A stretch of 64,000 nt of DNA, from the NCBI GenBank assembly GCA_963768585.1, contig CAVYIF010000011.1:62001-126000 (forward strand), read 5' to 3'. Shown in pieces: positions 36,153-44,422 of the stretch. The notes beneath the pieces are model-generated. The model had not been told where the DNA came from. It did not search any database and saw only the letters and a program-made list of their open reading frames with translations. Made by a program: the position numbers and the translations under genes. The number at the start of each line of letters is the position of its first letter. Within the stretch, counting starts at the first letter, position 1. Origin of the DNA: CAVUNY01 sp963768585 (GTDB lineage: Bacteria > Chloroflexota > Anaerolineae > Anaerolineales > Anaerolineaceae).

Positions 36153-37307
36153 ATGGCACGTACATTTGCCGGTTCGCGCTGGCAGCCTGAACTCACCGTG
36201 ACCCAGGACCCGGTCAGCGGGGCCACGGTGCACCAACTGACCAACTACAAAGGCCACTCCAGCCACTTTTACTTTACTTATCCGTGCTGGTTCGATCAGA
36301 ACCGTAAGATTATTTTTTCCTCCGACCGCGAGAACCGCACCAACTTCTTCAGCGTCGATCTGGCGAGCGGAGAAATCGTGCAGTTGACCGACCTCGACCC
36401 GGCGCGCGGCCTGCCGAATGTATTCATGATCAATAAGAACCCGGCCCGCGAGGAAGCTTACTTTCTCCAGGGGCGGGCACTGCTGGCCTTGAACCTGCAA
36501 ACGCTGGATGTGCGCGAGGTCTTCACTGTGCCCGAGGGTTATATCGGCGAAGGCTGCTGCGCCACCGCCGACGGCAAGTCGCTGGTCATCGGCATGTACC
36601 AGGATCTGAGCGACCGTTTCCAGGTGGACATGGATAACGGTTATGTGGGCTTTCGCGAGTATTGGGAAGCCCACCCACACTCGATGATCTATACCCTCGA
36701 TCTGGACAGCGGCGCCTTGAAAGTAATCCATGAGAACGATTCCTGGCTGGGGCACTTTAATCCATCTCCAGTGCTGCCGGAGATCATGACCTTCTGCCAC
36801 GAAGGTCCCTGGGAACTGGTGGATAACCGCATCTGGGGTTTGAACCTGACGACCGGGGAAACCTGGAAGATCCGTCCCACGGGGCCGGGCGAAGCGGTGG
36901 GCCACGAGTACTGGATGCCGGACGGGGTGCGTGTCGGCTACCACGGGCACGCCGGCGGCGGGCCGATTTACGGCTCGATCGCCTATGACAACACCGGCCG
37001 GGTGGAAGCGCCTTTCGCCTACAATTCATGGCACAACCACAGCTACCACCTGGACCTGGTGGTGGGCGACGGGGCGGCGGATAACCCTTACCTGCTGCTG
37101 TGGCGCTACCGCGATGGACAGTTCGAGGGGCCCAAGATCCTGGCCTGGCACCGCGGATCGTTCCACACCCAGCGCGTGCACGTCCATCCTACTTTCAGCC
37201 CGGATGGCAAGCAGATCGTGTACACCGCCGACCCGCAAGGCTACGGGCAGGTGTTCATGGTCGACGTCCCCGAGTTTGACTCGCTGCCCGATAAAAAAGC
37301 TGAATAG
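36153..37307 (+). CDS. Oligogalacturonate-lyase-like protein (PL22)
   Basis: A 384-residue intact propeller, close paralogue of the gene just upstream. It opens with DPVSGATVHQLTNYKGHSSH, has WD40/TolB-like blades (KIIFSSDRENRTNFFSVDL), a SWHNHSYHLDL block and the putative metal site TQRVHVHP. PL22 enzymes degrade oligogalacturonides in the cytoplasm to yield keto-uronates. GGAGG precedes ATG 36153. A cupin gene follows with a 60-nt gap, as is often seen with uronate pathways. The two copies differ by a short loop (the upstream copy has about nine extra residues), so they may accept different oligomers. Exact specificity unproven. Confidence 0.82.
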   Translation: MARTFAGSRWQPELTVTQDPVSGATVHQLTNYKGHSSHFYFTYPCWFDQNRKIIFSSDRENRTNFFSVDLASGEIVQLTDLDPARGLPNVFMINKNPAREEAYFLQGRALLALNLQTLDVREVFTVPEGYIGEGCCATADGKSLVIGMYQDLSDRFQVDMDNGYVGFREYWEAHPHSMIYTLDLDSGALKVIHENDSWLGHFNPSPVLPEIMTFCHEGPWELVDNRIWGLNLTTGETWKIRPTGPGEAVGHEYWMPDGVRVGYHGHAGGGPIYGSIAYDNTGRVEAPFAYNSWHNHSYHLDLVVGDGAADNPYLLLWRYRDGQFEGPKILAWHRGSFHTQRVHVHPTFSPDGKQIVYTADPQGYGQVFMVDVPEFDSLPDKKAE

Positions 37308-37367
37308 TTTCTGCGTTTCGTCTCCAAAGGGTCGAAACACAGAAAAAAGTAAACTCTGGAGGTATGT

Positions 37368-37676
37368 ATGTCTAAATTCAATGAGATCAGCAAGAAGGGA
37401 TTGGCCGGGTTCTTTGTCGATGCATCGCTTGACCCGGAGCGGATCAGCCTGCATCTCAGCCAGATCGAACCGGGGACGAGTTCACACCCGCCCCATACCC
37501 ATACCGGCGTCGAAGCCTTTTACGTGCTGGAAGGCAGCGGAGCGGTGGAATTGGAAGGCGAGACGATTGCCATCAGCGCCAACCAGGCTGTGGCGGTGGA
37601 TCCTACCCGACTGCACGGGCTGTCCAATACGGGCAGCGTGCCGATGAAATACCTGGTTATTATCGCCAAACCGTGA
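37368..37676 (+). CDS. Cupin-domain protein
   Basis: A 102-residue single-cupin protein. Motif 1 reads HPPHTHTGVEAFYVLEGSG with three His and a Glu for the metal, and motif 2 is centred on DPTRLHGLSNTG. Such small cupins include sugar isomerases (KdgF-like in uronate degradation) and dioxygenases. CTGGAGG precedes ATG 37368. Its place directly after two PL22-like lyases makes a KdgF-type role (opening of unsaturated uronates) attractive, but this is an inference from context. Confidence 0.85.
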   Translation: MSKFNEISKKGLAGFFVDASLDPERISLHLSQIEPGTSSHPPHTHTGVEAFYVLEGSGAVELEGETIAISANQAVAVDPTRLHGLSNTGSVPMKYLVIIAKP

Positions 37677-37690
37677 TGCTTTTCTAATTG

Positions 37691-37723
37691 TTCACCACGG
37701 AGGCACGAAGGACACGGAGAAAA
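37691..37723. repeat. Dispersed microrepeat (CACGGAG/CACGAAG family)
   Basis: A short array of CACGGAG and CACGAAG-like units between the cupin and toroid protein C genes; relatives at 3297-3330 and 54468-54498. Confidence 0.45.
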
Positions 37724-37772
37724 TCATATTTGGTTTACAGTCAGTGATTTTCGAAAGGAATGCGATTCGCTC

Positions 37773-39798
37773 ATGTCAGATATTTTGCAGCCTTTAGCAC
37801 TGCCGCCCGATTACAACCCCCAGACCCATCTCCAGGCCCAGGCCACCGAGAACGGTCGTGTTTCACGAATCGCGTAAGGGCGCATCGTTTGCCCAACGCC
37901 TGGTGGCCAACGGCACCCCGCAGGACCTGGAACTGGCCGAAAAGGTGCTGGATGTGGTCCTGGGCTGCCAGGAACTGCACCCCAACGACCCGCATTACGG
38001 CAATTTTTACTGGATGCTGGAAGATTCGGTGGTCTTCGATCTCAACGCGGTCGAGTTCTGCCTGGAGCGCCTGATCCCGATGATGATCGAGCACGGCGAG
38101 CGCCTGTCGCCGGAAATGAGCCGCCGCGTCCTGGCAGCAATCCGCCTGGGCCTGGCCGAGATCGAGCGCCTCAACGTGCTGGTGGTATATTCCAACATTA
38201 CCCTGCTCGACATCCTCAACACCAGCCTGGGCGGCGAACTGCTGGGCGATGACCGCCTGGCGCGCCGCGGCTACGAAAAACTGGTGGCCTGGATGCGCCT
38301 GACGGATGATAACGGCACGCCTTACGAATTCAACAGCCCGACCTATACCTGGGTCGATCTGCGCGCCCTGCAGGAATTAGTGCGCCTGGTGCGCGACCCG
38401 GATACGCAGATCCGTGCCCGGGCGGCAATCGCCCGCCTGGGGCTGAGTGTGGCCCTGCACATCCACCGCAGCACCGGGCGCTGGGCCGGGCCGCATGGAC
38501 GCGCTTACCAGCCCAGCATCCACTGCGATACCCCGGCTGAAATAAACCAACTGCGGGATTGGGCTGCCAGCGGGGAGCTGCCTGGCTGGGTGCTGGATGC
38601 CCTCGACCGCCGCCCCGAGACACTGCAGGTGGATGAGACGGCGTATGTGCCCTTTCAGGTTACGACGACCACCTATCAAAGCCCATCCTTTGCCCTGGGC
38701 ACGGCCTCCAGGGAACATTCCGGCCAAACCAACGTATTAATGGCCCATTACACCCGGCCGCAAGCTGCTAAACCGGGCGTCATTTACACGCGCTACCTGC
38801 TCAACGATAAATGGCTGGGCGATTTTTATCACGCCACCGACCGCACGCGCAGCCGCAACCTGATCGATGAGGGCCGCTTCTGGGGCGTGCAGCAGGGCAG
38901 CCGGGCGATCGGCCTGTACTGCCTGCCCAACAACCTGGGCGTTATCCGCAGCGCGAAGGCGGCCTTGATCTGGACCCGCCGGGAAGGGGTGGAGGAAATC
39001 TGGATCGGCGAGCAGCGGGTGGAAGCACTGCCGGCGGAAATCAAGCCGGGCGAGGTGGTTGTGGTGGGCTCGGGCGGGGCTTATGCGGCGGTGCGCGTCT
39101 TGACCCGCACCGATATCGGCCGCGATGCGCCGCTACGCCTGCGCGAGATCCAGGGCGACCTGGTACTGGAAATTTACAATTACCTCGGCCAGGAGAAATC
39201 GTTCTGGGAAATGGGCTGGCCGGGGGCGTTCTACCAGGGCAAGCCGCAGTGCGGTTTCTATTTCGAAATGGCAGAACGGGCCGATTACCCCGACGGGCGC
39301 GCTTTTGGACGGGTTGTAGCGGGTGGAGACCTGCGCGATCAGGCCCAGGCGCCTTTCGTTTACGACGGCACCCAACCGCGCCCCTGGACGGTTTCTTATG
39401 CCCGTGACGGGCAGGAACTGGGCATCGAAGTCGACCTGATGGAGTGGAAGCTGCGCCGGCGTTGGACGCAAGCCGGGGAGTTGGGTTTTCCCATGCTCGA
39501 ATTGGCCGTGGCGCGCCAATCGCGCAGCGGCGAAATCCGCCTGGGGGAAGCCGTGCTGCGCTGGTCCATCCCTGGCGAAACCGCGGGAGAGTTGGCCCCG
39601 GCCTGGCTGTTTGCCAGCCCCGAAAATGGGCGCTGGGTCGCCGGATATACCGGCAGCCAGCCGGCGGCATTGAGCCTGACGCTGCCCGGCGGGCGGGTCG
39701 AAGTTCCTGCCATGGGCGTGGGCACGCTCGTCTGGGACCAGGGGCAGGTGCGTGTGGATGCGGTTGGGCTGCAAGGCGAACCGCAAATAACCATTTAA
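37773..39798 (+). CDS. Toroid-type protein C, frameshifted near N-terminus
   Basis: About 674 residues if one extra base near 37845-37855 is removed; the short upstream frame (MSDILQPLALPPDYNP) then joins VVFHESRKGASFAQRL. The long frame alone starts at 37858. It has a helical toroid-like N-terminal half (YWMLEDSVVFDLN, YEFNSPTYTWVDL, AGPHGRAYQPS) and a beta-rich C-terminal half, like heparinase and other lyase architectures. The GxHGRxY and E-x-x-S-x-T-Y blocks echo motifs in proteins A and B, so the three are probably distant relatives. No signal peptide. A GH4 gene follows after 60 nt. Confidence 0.68.
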
Positions 39799-39858
39799 AC
39801 CCTTGTTTCCGCGTCAAAACGGTGCGGGAACAGGAATATTTTTTGAGGAGCGTACAGA

Positions 39859-41259
39859 ATGGCCAAGAGACTCAAGATTTGCATCATTGGCGCCGGGAGC
39901 GCCCAGTTTTCGCTGGGTATGGTCAAAGACCTGTGCCTGACCGAGAACTTACGCGGCAGCCACGTTTCGTTGATGGATATCGACGAAGCCCGGCTGGATA
40001 TGATTTACAAACTTGCTACCCGTTATGCCAACCAATTGGGCGCCGGTTTGACTTTTGATAAGACCACCGACCGCAATACGGCACTGTATGGGGCGGATTA
40101 CGTGATCAACACCGGCTACGTGTTGGGGCATGTGGTCGAAGCCGAACTGCGCGATTTATGCTCGCGCTACGGGTATTATCACTTTGGCGGGGCGATCGGC
40201 CCGTACCACCAGTTCTGGCTGATGCTCAGCCTGGCCAAGGATATGGAAAAAATCTGCCCGGATGCCTGGCTGATCCAGGTTGGCAACCCGGTGTTCCACG
40301 GCTCCACGATGATGAACCGCGAGACCAGCATCAAGATTATCGGCCTGTGCCACGGGCACTACGGCTATCTTGAGGTGGCTGACGTGCTGGGCATGGACCC
40401 CAGCAAGGTCACCTGGGAAGCGCCCGGGCTGAACCACAATATCTGGATGACGCGCTTCGAATATGAAGGCAAGGATGCCTACCCGCTGATCGATACGTGG
40501 ATCGAGAAAGAGGGCGAGAAATACTGGCGGGAACACCGCGCGAAAAGCACCCACGACGCCCAGATGTCGCGCGGGGCAATCAACGAATACCGCCTGTACG
40601 GCCTGATGCCCATCGGCGACACCGTACGCCGCGGCGGTTGGTGGTACCACACCGACATCATCACCAAGAAGCGCTGGTTCGGCGAACCGTACGGCGGCCC
40701 CGATACGCACATCGCCCGCCCGTATTTCGTCAAGAACCTGGAAATCAGCATCCAGAAGATGACCGACGCCGCCAATGACGAAAGCGTCGACCTGGTCAAG
40801 CTCTATGGTTCGACCAAAACCCGCGAGCAGATCGTGCCGATCATGGATGCGATCTCGTTTAACAACGCGGATGATTTCCAGGTCAATGTGCCCAATAAGG
40901 GCGGCAAGCTCAAAGGGATCCCTGAAAACGTGGTGGTTGAGGTCCCGGCGCACATCGATCAGGACGGGGTGCACATCAAGGACGTCCTGCCCCTGCCGCC
41001 CAAGATCATGTTCAACCACATCTACCCCGAATGGCTGGAGATGGAGCGCGACCTGTACGCCTTCAAGAGCGGCGACAAGGGCATGCTCTTGTGGCAGCTG
41101 CTCAACGAGCACGGCACCAAGAACTACGACCTGGCGGTTTCCCTGCTGGATGAACTGCTGGCGTACCCCGGCGTGCGCGAGGTGGAGGAGTTCGAGAAGT
41201 TCAAACCCGAAGAATACATCGATAACTTCTTCAAGCACGATAAGCCGATGATCGGTTAG
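39859..41259 (+). CDS. GH4 family glycosidase (NAD/Mn-dependent)
   Basis: A 466-residue GH4 enzyme. The Rossmann start is CIIGAGSAQFSLGMVKDL, GNPVFHGST corresponds to the substrate-binding N-P block, and the metal ligands are Cys164-His165 (GLCHGHYG) and His193 (PGLNHNIW). GH4 enzymes cleave alpha- or beta-glycosides by an NAD-dependent oxidation-elimination mechanism and include alpha-galactosidases, alpha-glucosidases and alpha-glucuronidases. GAGGAG precedes ATG 39859. It differs strongly from the GH4 at 52469. The uronate-leaning neighbourhood makes alpha-glucuronidase or galacturonidase plausible; not decided by sequence. Confidence 0.88.
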   Translation: MAKRLKICIIGAGSAQFSLGMVKDLCLTENLRGSHVSLMDIDEARLDMIYKLATRYANQLGAGLTFDKTTDRNTALYGADYVINTGYVLGHVVEAELRDLCSRYGYYHFGGAIGPYHQFWLMLSLAKDMEKICPDAWLIQVGNPVFHGSTMMNRETSIKIIGLCHGHYGYLEVADVLGMDPSKVTWEAPGLNHNIWMTRFEYEGKDAYPLIDTWIEKEGEKYWREHRAKSTHDAQMSRGAINEYRLYGLMPIGDTVRRGGWWYHTDIITKKRWFGEPYGGPDTHIARPYFVKNLEISIQKMTDAANDESVDLVKLYGSTKTREQIVPIMDAISFNNADDFQVNVPNKGGKLKGIPENVVVEVPAHIDQDGVHIKDVLPLPPKIMFNHIYPEWLEMERDLYAFKSGDKGMLLWQLLNEHGTKNYDLAVSLLDELLAYPGVREVEEFEKFKPEEYIDNFFKHDKPMIG

Positions 41260-41288
41260 GGCGAAATCTGGTTCAACACCCGTAATAA

Positions 41289-41325
41289 GTTGGGTTTTTG
41301 GGCCCACCGGGCCCAAAAACCCAAC
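41289..41325. terminator. 17-bp perfect hairpin after GH4 gene
   Basis: Arms 41289-41305 and 41309-41325 pair perfectly with a 3-nt loop; the arm carries a TTTTT block followed by GGGCCC. It lies 30 nt after the GH4 stop and 20 nt before the methyltransferase start. Confidence 0.7.
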
Positions 41326-41345
41326 AATAAAAATTCGACGATAAA

Positions 41346-42131
41346 ATGAACACCCACCACGCATTTTCAACCAAGGCCGAAAAATACGCGCGCTACCGCT
41401 GGTCGTATGCCCCGGAATCGTTGGCGGCCTTCTGCCAGGCCGCCGGACTGGGCGCGCAGTCCAGCGTGGCGGACCTGGGCGCGGGCACCGGCATTCTCAC
41501 CCGCCAGCTTGCGGGGCGGGTGGGGCAGATCTACGCTGTGGACCCCAACCCGCAAATGCTGCGCGAGGCGCAAAAATACCTGGCGGACCGGCCCAACTGC
41601 ACCCTGGTGGCGGCAGCCGCCGAGGCGACGGGCCTGCCGCCGGGAGCGGTGGATGCGGTCACGGTGGCAGAGGCGGCGCACTGGTTCGATTTTTCCCCCG
41701 CGCGGGATGAGATGCTGCGCATCCTCAAGCCGGGCGGGTGGTTAGGGCTGTTTCACAACGCCAGCACGGATCACGAACGCGACGAGGCGGTCGCGGCTTT
41801 GCGCGCCCCGCAATACGGCGCCACATCCAAGGCTTTTAACCTGCCCGGGGTGCCCTGGGAACACTTTTTCAACGGCGCCCCCTGTCAAAAATTGATCTTT
41901 CCTTTTCAACTGCGCCAGCAGTTTGATGGTTTTCTGGGGGCCCTGGTATCCACCTCGTATATGCCGGATGAAGACCATCCCCTGTTTCCGGCCTTTGAAA
42001 AGGCGGCCCGAGAAATATTCGAACGTTTCAGCCAGGATGGGTGGATGGAAGTGCACGGCGTGACCGAACTGCTGCTGGGTGTGCCGCGGCGCGGTCCCTG
42101 GCGCGATCCGGAGTCGGGCAGGATCTTATAG
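41346..42131 (+). CDS. Class I SAM-dependent methyltransferase
   Basis: A 261-residue methyltransferase of the Methyltransf_11 group. Motif I is VADLGAGTGILTRQL, the acidic end of strand 2 is VDPNPQML, and motif post-I/IV is around AEAAHWFDF. The opening (HHAFSTKAEKYARYRWSY) is typical of family members acting on small molecules. ATG 41346 has no clear Shine-Dalgarno. It is the last gene before the AT-rich island and may not belong to the glycan pathway. Substrate unknown. Confidence 0.85.
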   Translation: MNTHHAFSTKAEKYARYRWSYAPESLAAFCQAAGLGAQSSVADLGAGTGILTRQLAGRVGQIYAVDPNPQMLREAQKYLADRPNCTLVAAAAEATGLPPGAVDAVTVAEAAHWFDFSPARDEMLRILKPGGWLGLFHNASTDHERDEAVAALRAPQYGATSKAFNLPGVPWEHFFNGAPCQKLIFPFQLRQQFDGFLGALVSTSYMPDEDHPLFPAFEKAAREIFERFSQDGWMEVHGVTELLLGVPRRGPWRDPESGRIL

Positions 42132-42169
42132 GCTGTGCGTATTCTGTACAAGACAAATGATGGTCTGCG

Positions 42170-43061
42170 TCGACTTTACGCAGTTCACCCAGCCGGATAG
42201 CATTATACCTGACAGCGTATAATCCCCTTGCATCTGACCAGATATGCGTACGTCCGGTACAACCCGGTTAAGTTTAACGATCCGTACGGGACATTGTGTC
42301 GGGCCTTTATTATTTGCATGTATCCTCGATCGCGAAGTTTATTGGGGATAATGCTGCGATAATGTACAGCAATTACAGTTTCTACTGCGATGGTGATTCT
42401 TGGATCGCATCGGATACTACCTCAGGATGAATGGGTACAAAATAGAGACAGTTATAATACTGCCTAAGATTTGAACTGACGCGAAAAGTGCATTTGTAAG
42501 CATATCTATCCTAAAAGATGGCGCAGTTCTGGAATTTGGGAAACTAAGTATCAATACCTCGAGCTAATAATAAACTAGAGCCTGAAGTAACAAATATACT
42601 AAGAGTACATTGCAAGATAGGACAGTCTATCAACGGGATGATTTATTTGACAGTGGATTATGTGGGGCGTGGAATAAATTGACCCCTGCAATGCGGTGAA
42701 AGTTTGTACTTCGATTAGATATGCATGGGACACTAATTAACTTGCAACATTGTACTTAACAGGAACCAGTGTCCAATGGCCGAAGTTAGTCTATGGCCCG
42801 CTTCCTGGGATGGTAGACAAATAATCAATGATATGAACATATTCAGTACACGCGTTAGACAGAATGATGCCAAATGGGTTTGGAGGCAGAGGTGTACCGC
42901 CATCTGCGGTAGAAAATGCATTAAACTATGGCACATTGTCTTCTGGAGATGAACCTAATATCATAATTGCTGTTTATGAAAATGTAAGAGTTGAATGGAA
43001 TTTTGTTGAAAATGTCGTAGTAACTGTAATGAAAAACTGGCAACTAGAATTTACATTATAA
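42170..43061 (+). pseudogene. Decayed Rhs/YD-repeat toxin gene
   Basis: An AT-rich stretch that still shows the end of an Rhs core in three frames: FTQPDSIIPDS (42184-42216), YNPL (42218-42229) and RYAYVRYNPVKFNDPYG (to 42290), the classic Rhs boundary. Stops and shifts follow. At 42849-43061 an open frame encodes HALDRMMPNGFGGRG, VPPSAVENALNYG and VRVEWNFVENVVVTV, typical of BECR-fold RNase toxin tips of polymorphic toxins (HALxRM...V..AL..G...V.V....VVTV). Composition and codon use differ from the neighbours. The full upstream Rhs body is missing. Function is surely lost. Confidence 0.65.
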
Positions 43062-43073
43062 GGATCAGAAACT

Positions 43074-43366
43074 ATGATTGAAATCGATCGTTGCTGTTTT
43101 AAAAAGGATGTTATAATGTATTTGTAGATTATCGATTAAATATAGATAGATTTACGTAATTTAGTTGATTATCTGGAAGGCAGTTTATCGGCTTTAGAAG
43201 ATAAAACTCCGATCGGGGTTTTATAATGATTGGTACTGAACATTGGGAGGAATTGGAGATCATTTTATCATTAGGCGTTGAAAATGATCGTCAAGAGAAG
43301 ATATCGAGAAAATTAATTAATATTGAATTATTGATTAATAATATTATAAATCCTCCAAATTCGTAA
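43074..43366 (+). pseudogene. Decayed immunity-gene remnant downstream of toxin
   Basis: Begins 12 nt after the toxin-tip stop with AAGGATC and ATG 43074 (MIEIDRCCFKKDV), soon broken by a stop. Later fragments in other frames read DYRLNIDRF, LVDYLEGSLSALED and then an intact 46-codon frame at 43226-43366 (MIGTEHWEELEIILSLG) that overlaps the previous stop as TAATG. Position and size suit the immunity partner of the Rhs toxin, now broken by several indels. No family recognised. Confidence 0.45.
43226..43366 (+). CDS. Short hypothetical frame in immunity remnant
   Basis: A 46-codon open frame, AT-rich, helical and charged (NDRQEKISRKLINIELL). It starts in a TAATG overlap and could be an intact small protein or the tail of the broken immunity gene. 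No Shine-Dalgarno of its own is clear. Confidence 0.3.
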   Translation: MIGTEHWEELEIILSLGVENDRQEKISRKLINIELLINNIINPPNS

Positions 43367-43567
43367 TATTATCGCATATTACCAACAGAATATAATCGTG
43401 TTAATTGCAATTTACCGAGGGAAGTTGTAAGGCGGCGGGTGATCTCTCGATTTACTTCCAAAATCGTCTTAATTGCTTACTTGCGAAATCAATTCCTTTT
43501 CGAACAGTAAACTGCCCATTAATACAACCAACTCGAGCCGTTTCTCCACGCTCAATTCCAGCAGTGC

Positions 43568-43590
43568 GTAGGGTGCGCATCGCGCACCAC
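43568..43590. repeat. Left REP hairpin of RAYT unit
   Basis: GGTGCGC and GCGCACC arms (43572-43578 and 43582-43588) within a GTAGGG...ACCAC context. Its inverted partner is at 44304-44326. Confidence 0.6.
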
Positions 43591-43711
43591 TTTGGCTCGC
43601 TTTGCCATTACCCCCTACCGCCGGATTGTTTTTTCTCACCCATTTTCATCTTAAATTACATTCACTTTCTAAAAACCATACCATTCTTTATATTTCCTAT
43701 ACAATATCCCC

Positions 43712-44263
43712 ATGCCCGATTATCGCCGGTCGAAAATTGCCGGGGGATCCTTCTTCTTCACGGTCGTAACCTTCAATCGTTTGCCGATTTTCACCGACGA
43801 ACCCGTGCGAGCCCTTCTCCGTTCCGCCTGGACGGAAATTCAGGAGCGTTTCCCTTTTCAAACCGATGCGGTGGTCTTGCTGCCAAACCACATCCACTGC
43901 ATCTGGACCTTGCCTGAAGGTGATGCGAATTTTTCGATGCGTTGGAATGGCATCAAACGGTTATTCACCAAAGGCTATCTGGCGCAAATTGAACCGGGGG
44001 AATCCCGGAATGTGTCACGCCAAAAAAGACGAGAAGCGGCAATATGGCAGCGGCGATTTTGGGAACATACCCTGCGCGACGAAGCTGATCTGAACCGTCA
44101 CCTGAATTACATTCATTTCAATCCGGTCAAGCATGGGTTGGTGAAGCGGGTTGCGGATTGGCCGTGGTCGAGTTTTCATCGTTACGTGAGGATGGGATTT
44201 TATGATCCCGATTGGGGGAGTGGGATAGAAGATACGCTCAATCCGATGGTGGGAATGGAGTAA
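43712..44263 (+). CDS. REP-associated tyrosine transposase (RAYT, Y1 family)
   Basis: A 183-residue Y1-type HUH transposase of the RAYT group. The HUH motif is His60-Ile-His62 (LLPNHIHCIW) and the nucleophile is Tyr133 in LNYIHFNPVKHGLV, both characteristic. The C-terminal DWPWSSFHRYV is also typical. ATG 43712 lacks a strong ribosome binding site. Flanking palindromes in inverted orientation support that it is, or was, able to act on REP sequences. The frame is intact in contrast to the decayed toxin next door, so it is probably a more recent arrival. Confidence 0.9.
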   Translation: MPDYRRSKIAGGSFFFTVVTFNRLPIFTDEPVRALLRSAWTEIQERFPFQTDAVVLLPNHIHCIWTLPEGDANFSMRWNGIKRLFTKGYLAQIEPGESRNVSRQKRREAAIWQRRFWEHTLRDEADLNRHLNYIHFNPVKHGLVKRVADWPWSSFHRYVRMGFYDPDWGSGIEDTLNPMVGME

Positions 44264-44303
44264 GCAAAGCGGGATCGGATATGAAGGTCAAGGGAGAACT
44301 GGA

Positions 44304-44326
44304 GTGGTGCGCACTGCGCACCCTAC
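44304..44326. repeat. Right REP hairpin of RAYT unit
   Basis: A palindromic 23-nt sequence (core GGTGCGCACTGCGCACC), the inverted near-copy of 43568-43590. Confidence 0.6.
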
Positions 44327-44422
44327 AACTTGCGTCATGGTGCAAGTGCCGCGTGAGGCAAATGATCATTGTGTCAGGGCGCATACGGAATTCTGATTTA
44401 TCAAAAAAAGAAAGGAAATGCC

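Larger units (their letters stand above)
43568..44326. mobile_element. RAYT unit bounded by inverted REP hairpins
   Basis: A REP-associated tyrosine transposase gene between two 23-nt palindromic sequences in inverted orientation (43568-43590 and 44304-44326). After reverse-complementing one, 21 of 23 bases match. Short inner inverted similarities (CGCTTTGC followed by TTAC) lie next to both. This is the layout of REP/RAYT elements. Confidence 0.65.

Noticed and set aside
40156..41370. 404-codon minus-strand frame opposite the GH4 gene
   Set aside because: Mirror frame of a conserved GH4 enzyme with all metal ligands; no start signal.
43405..43917. 170-codon plus-strand frame overlapping the RAYT gene
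   Set aside because: Out of frame with the transposase, which has clear HUH and Tyr motifs; the overlap region has no independent support.
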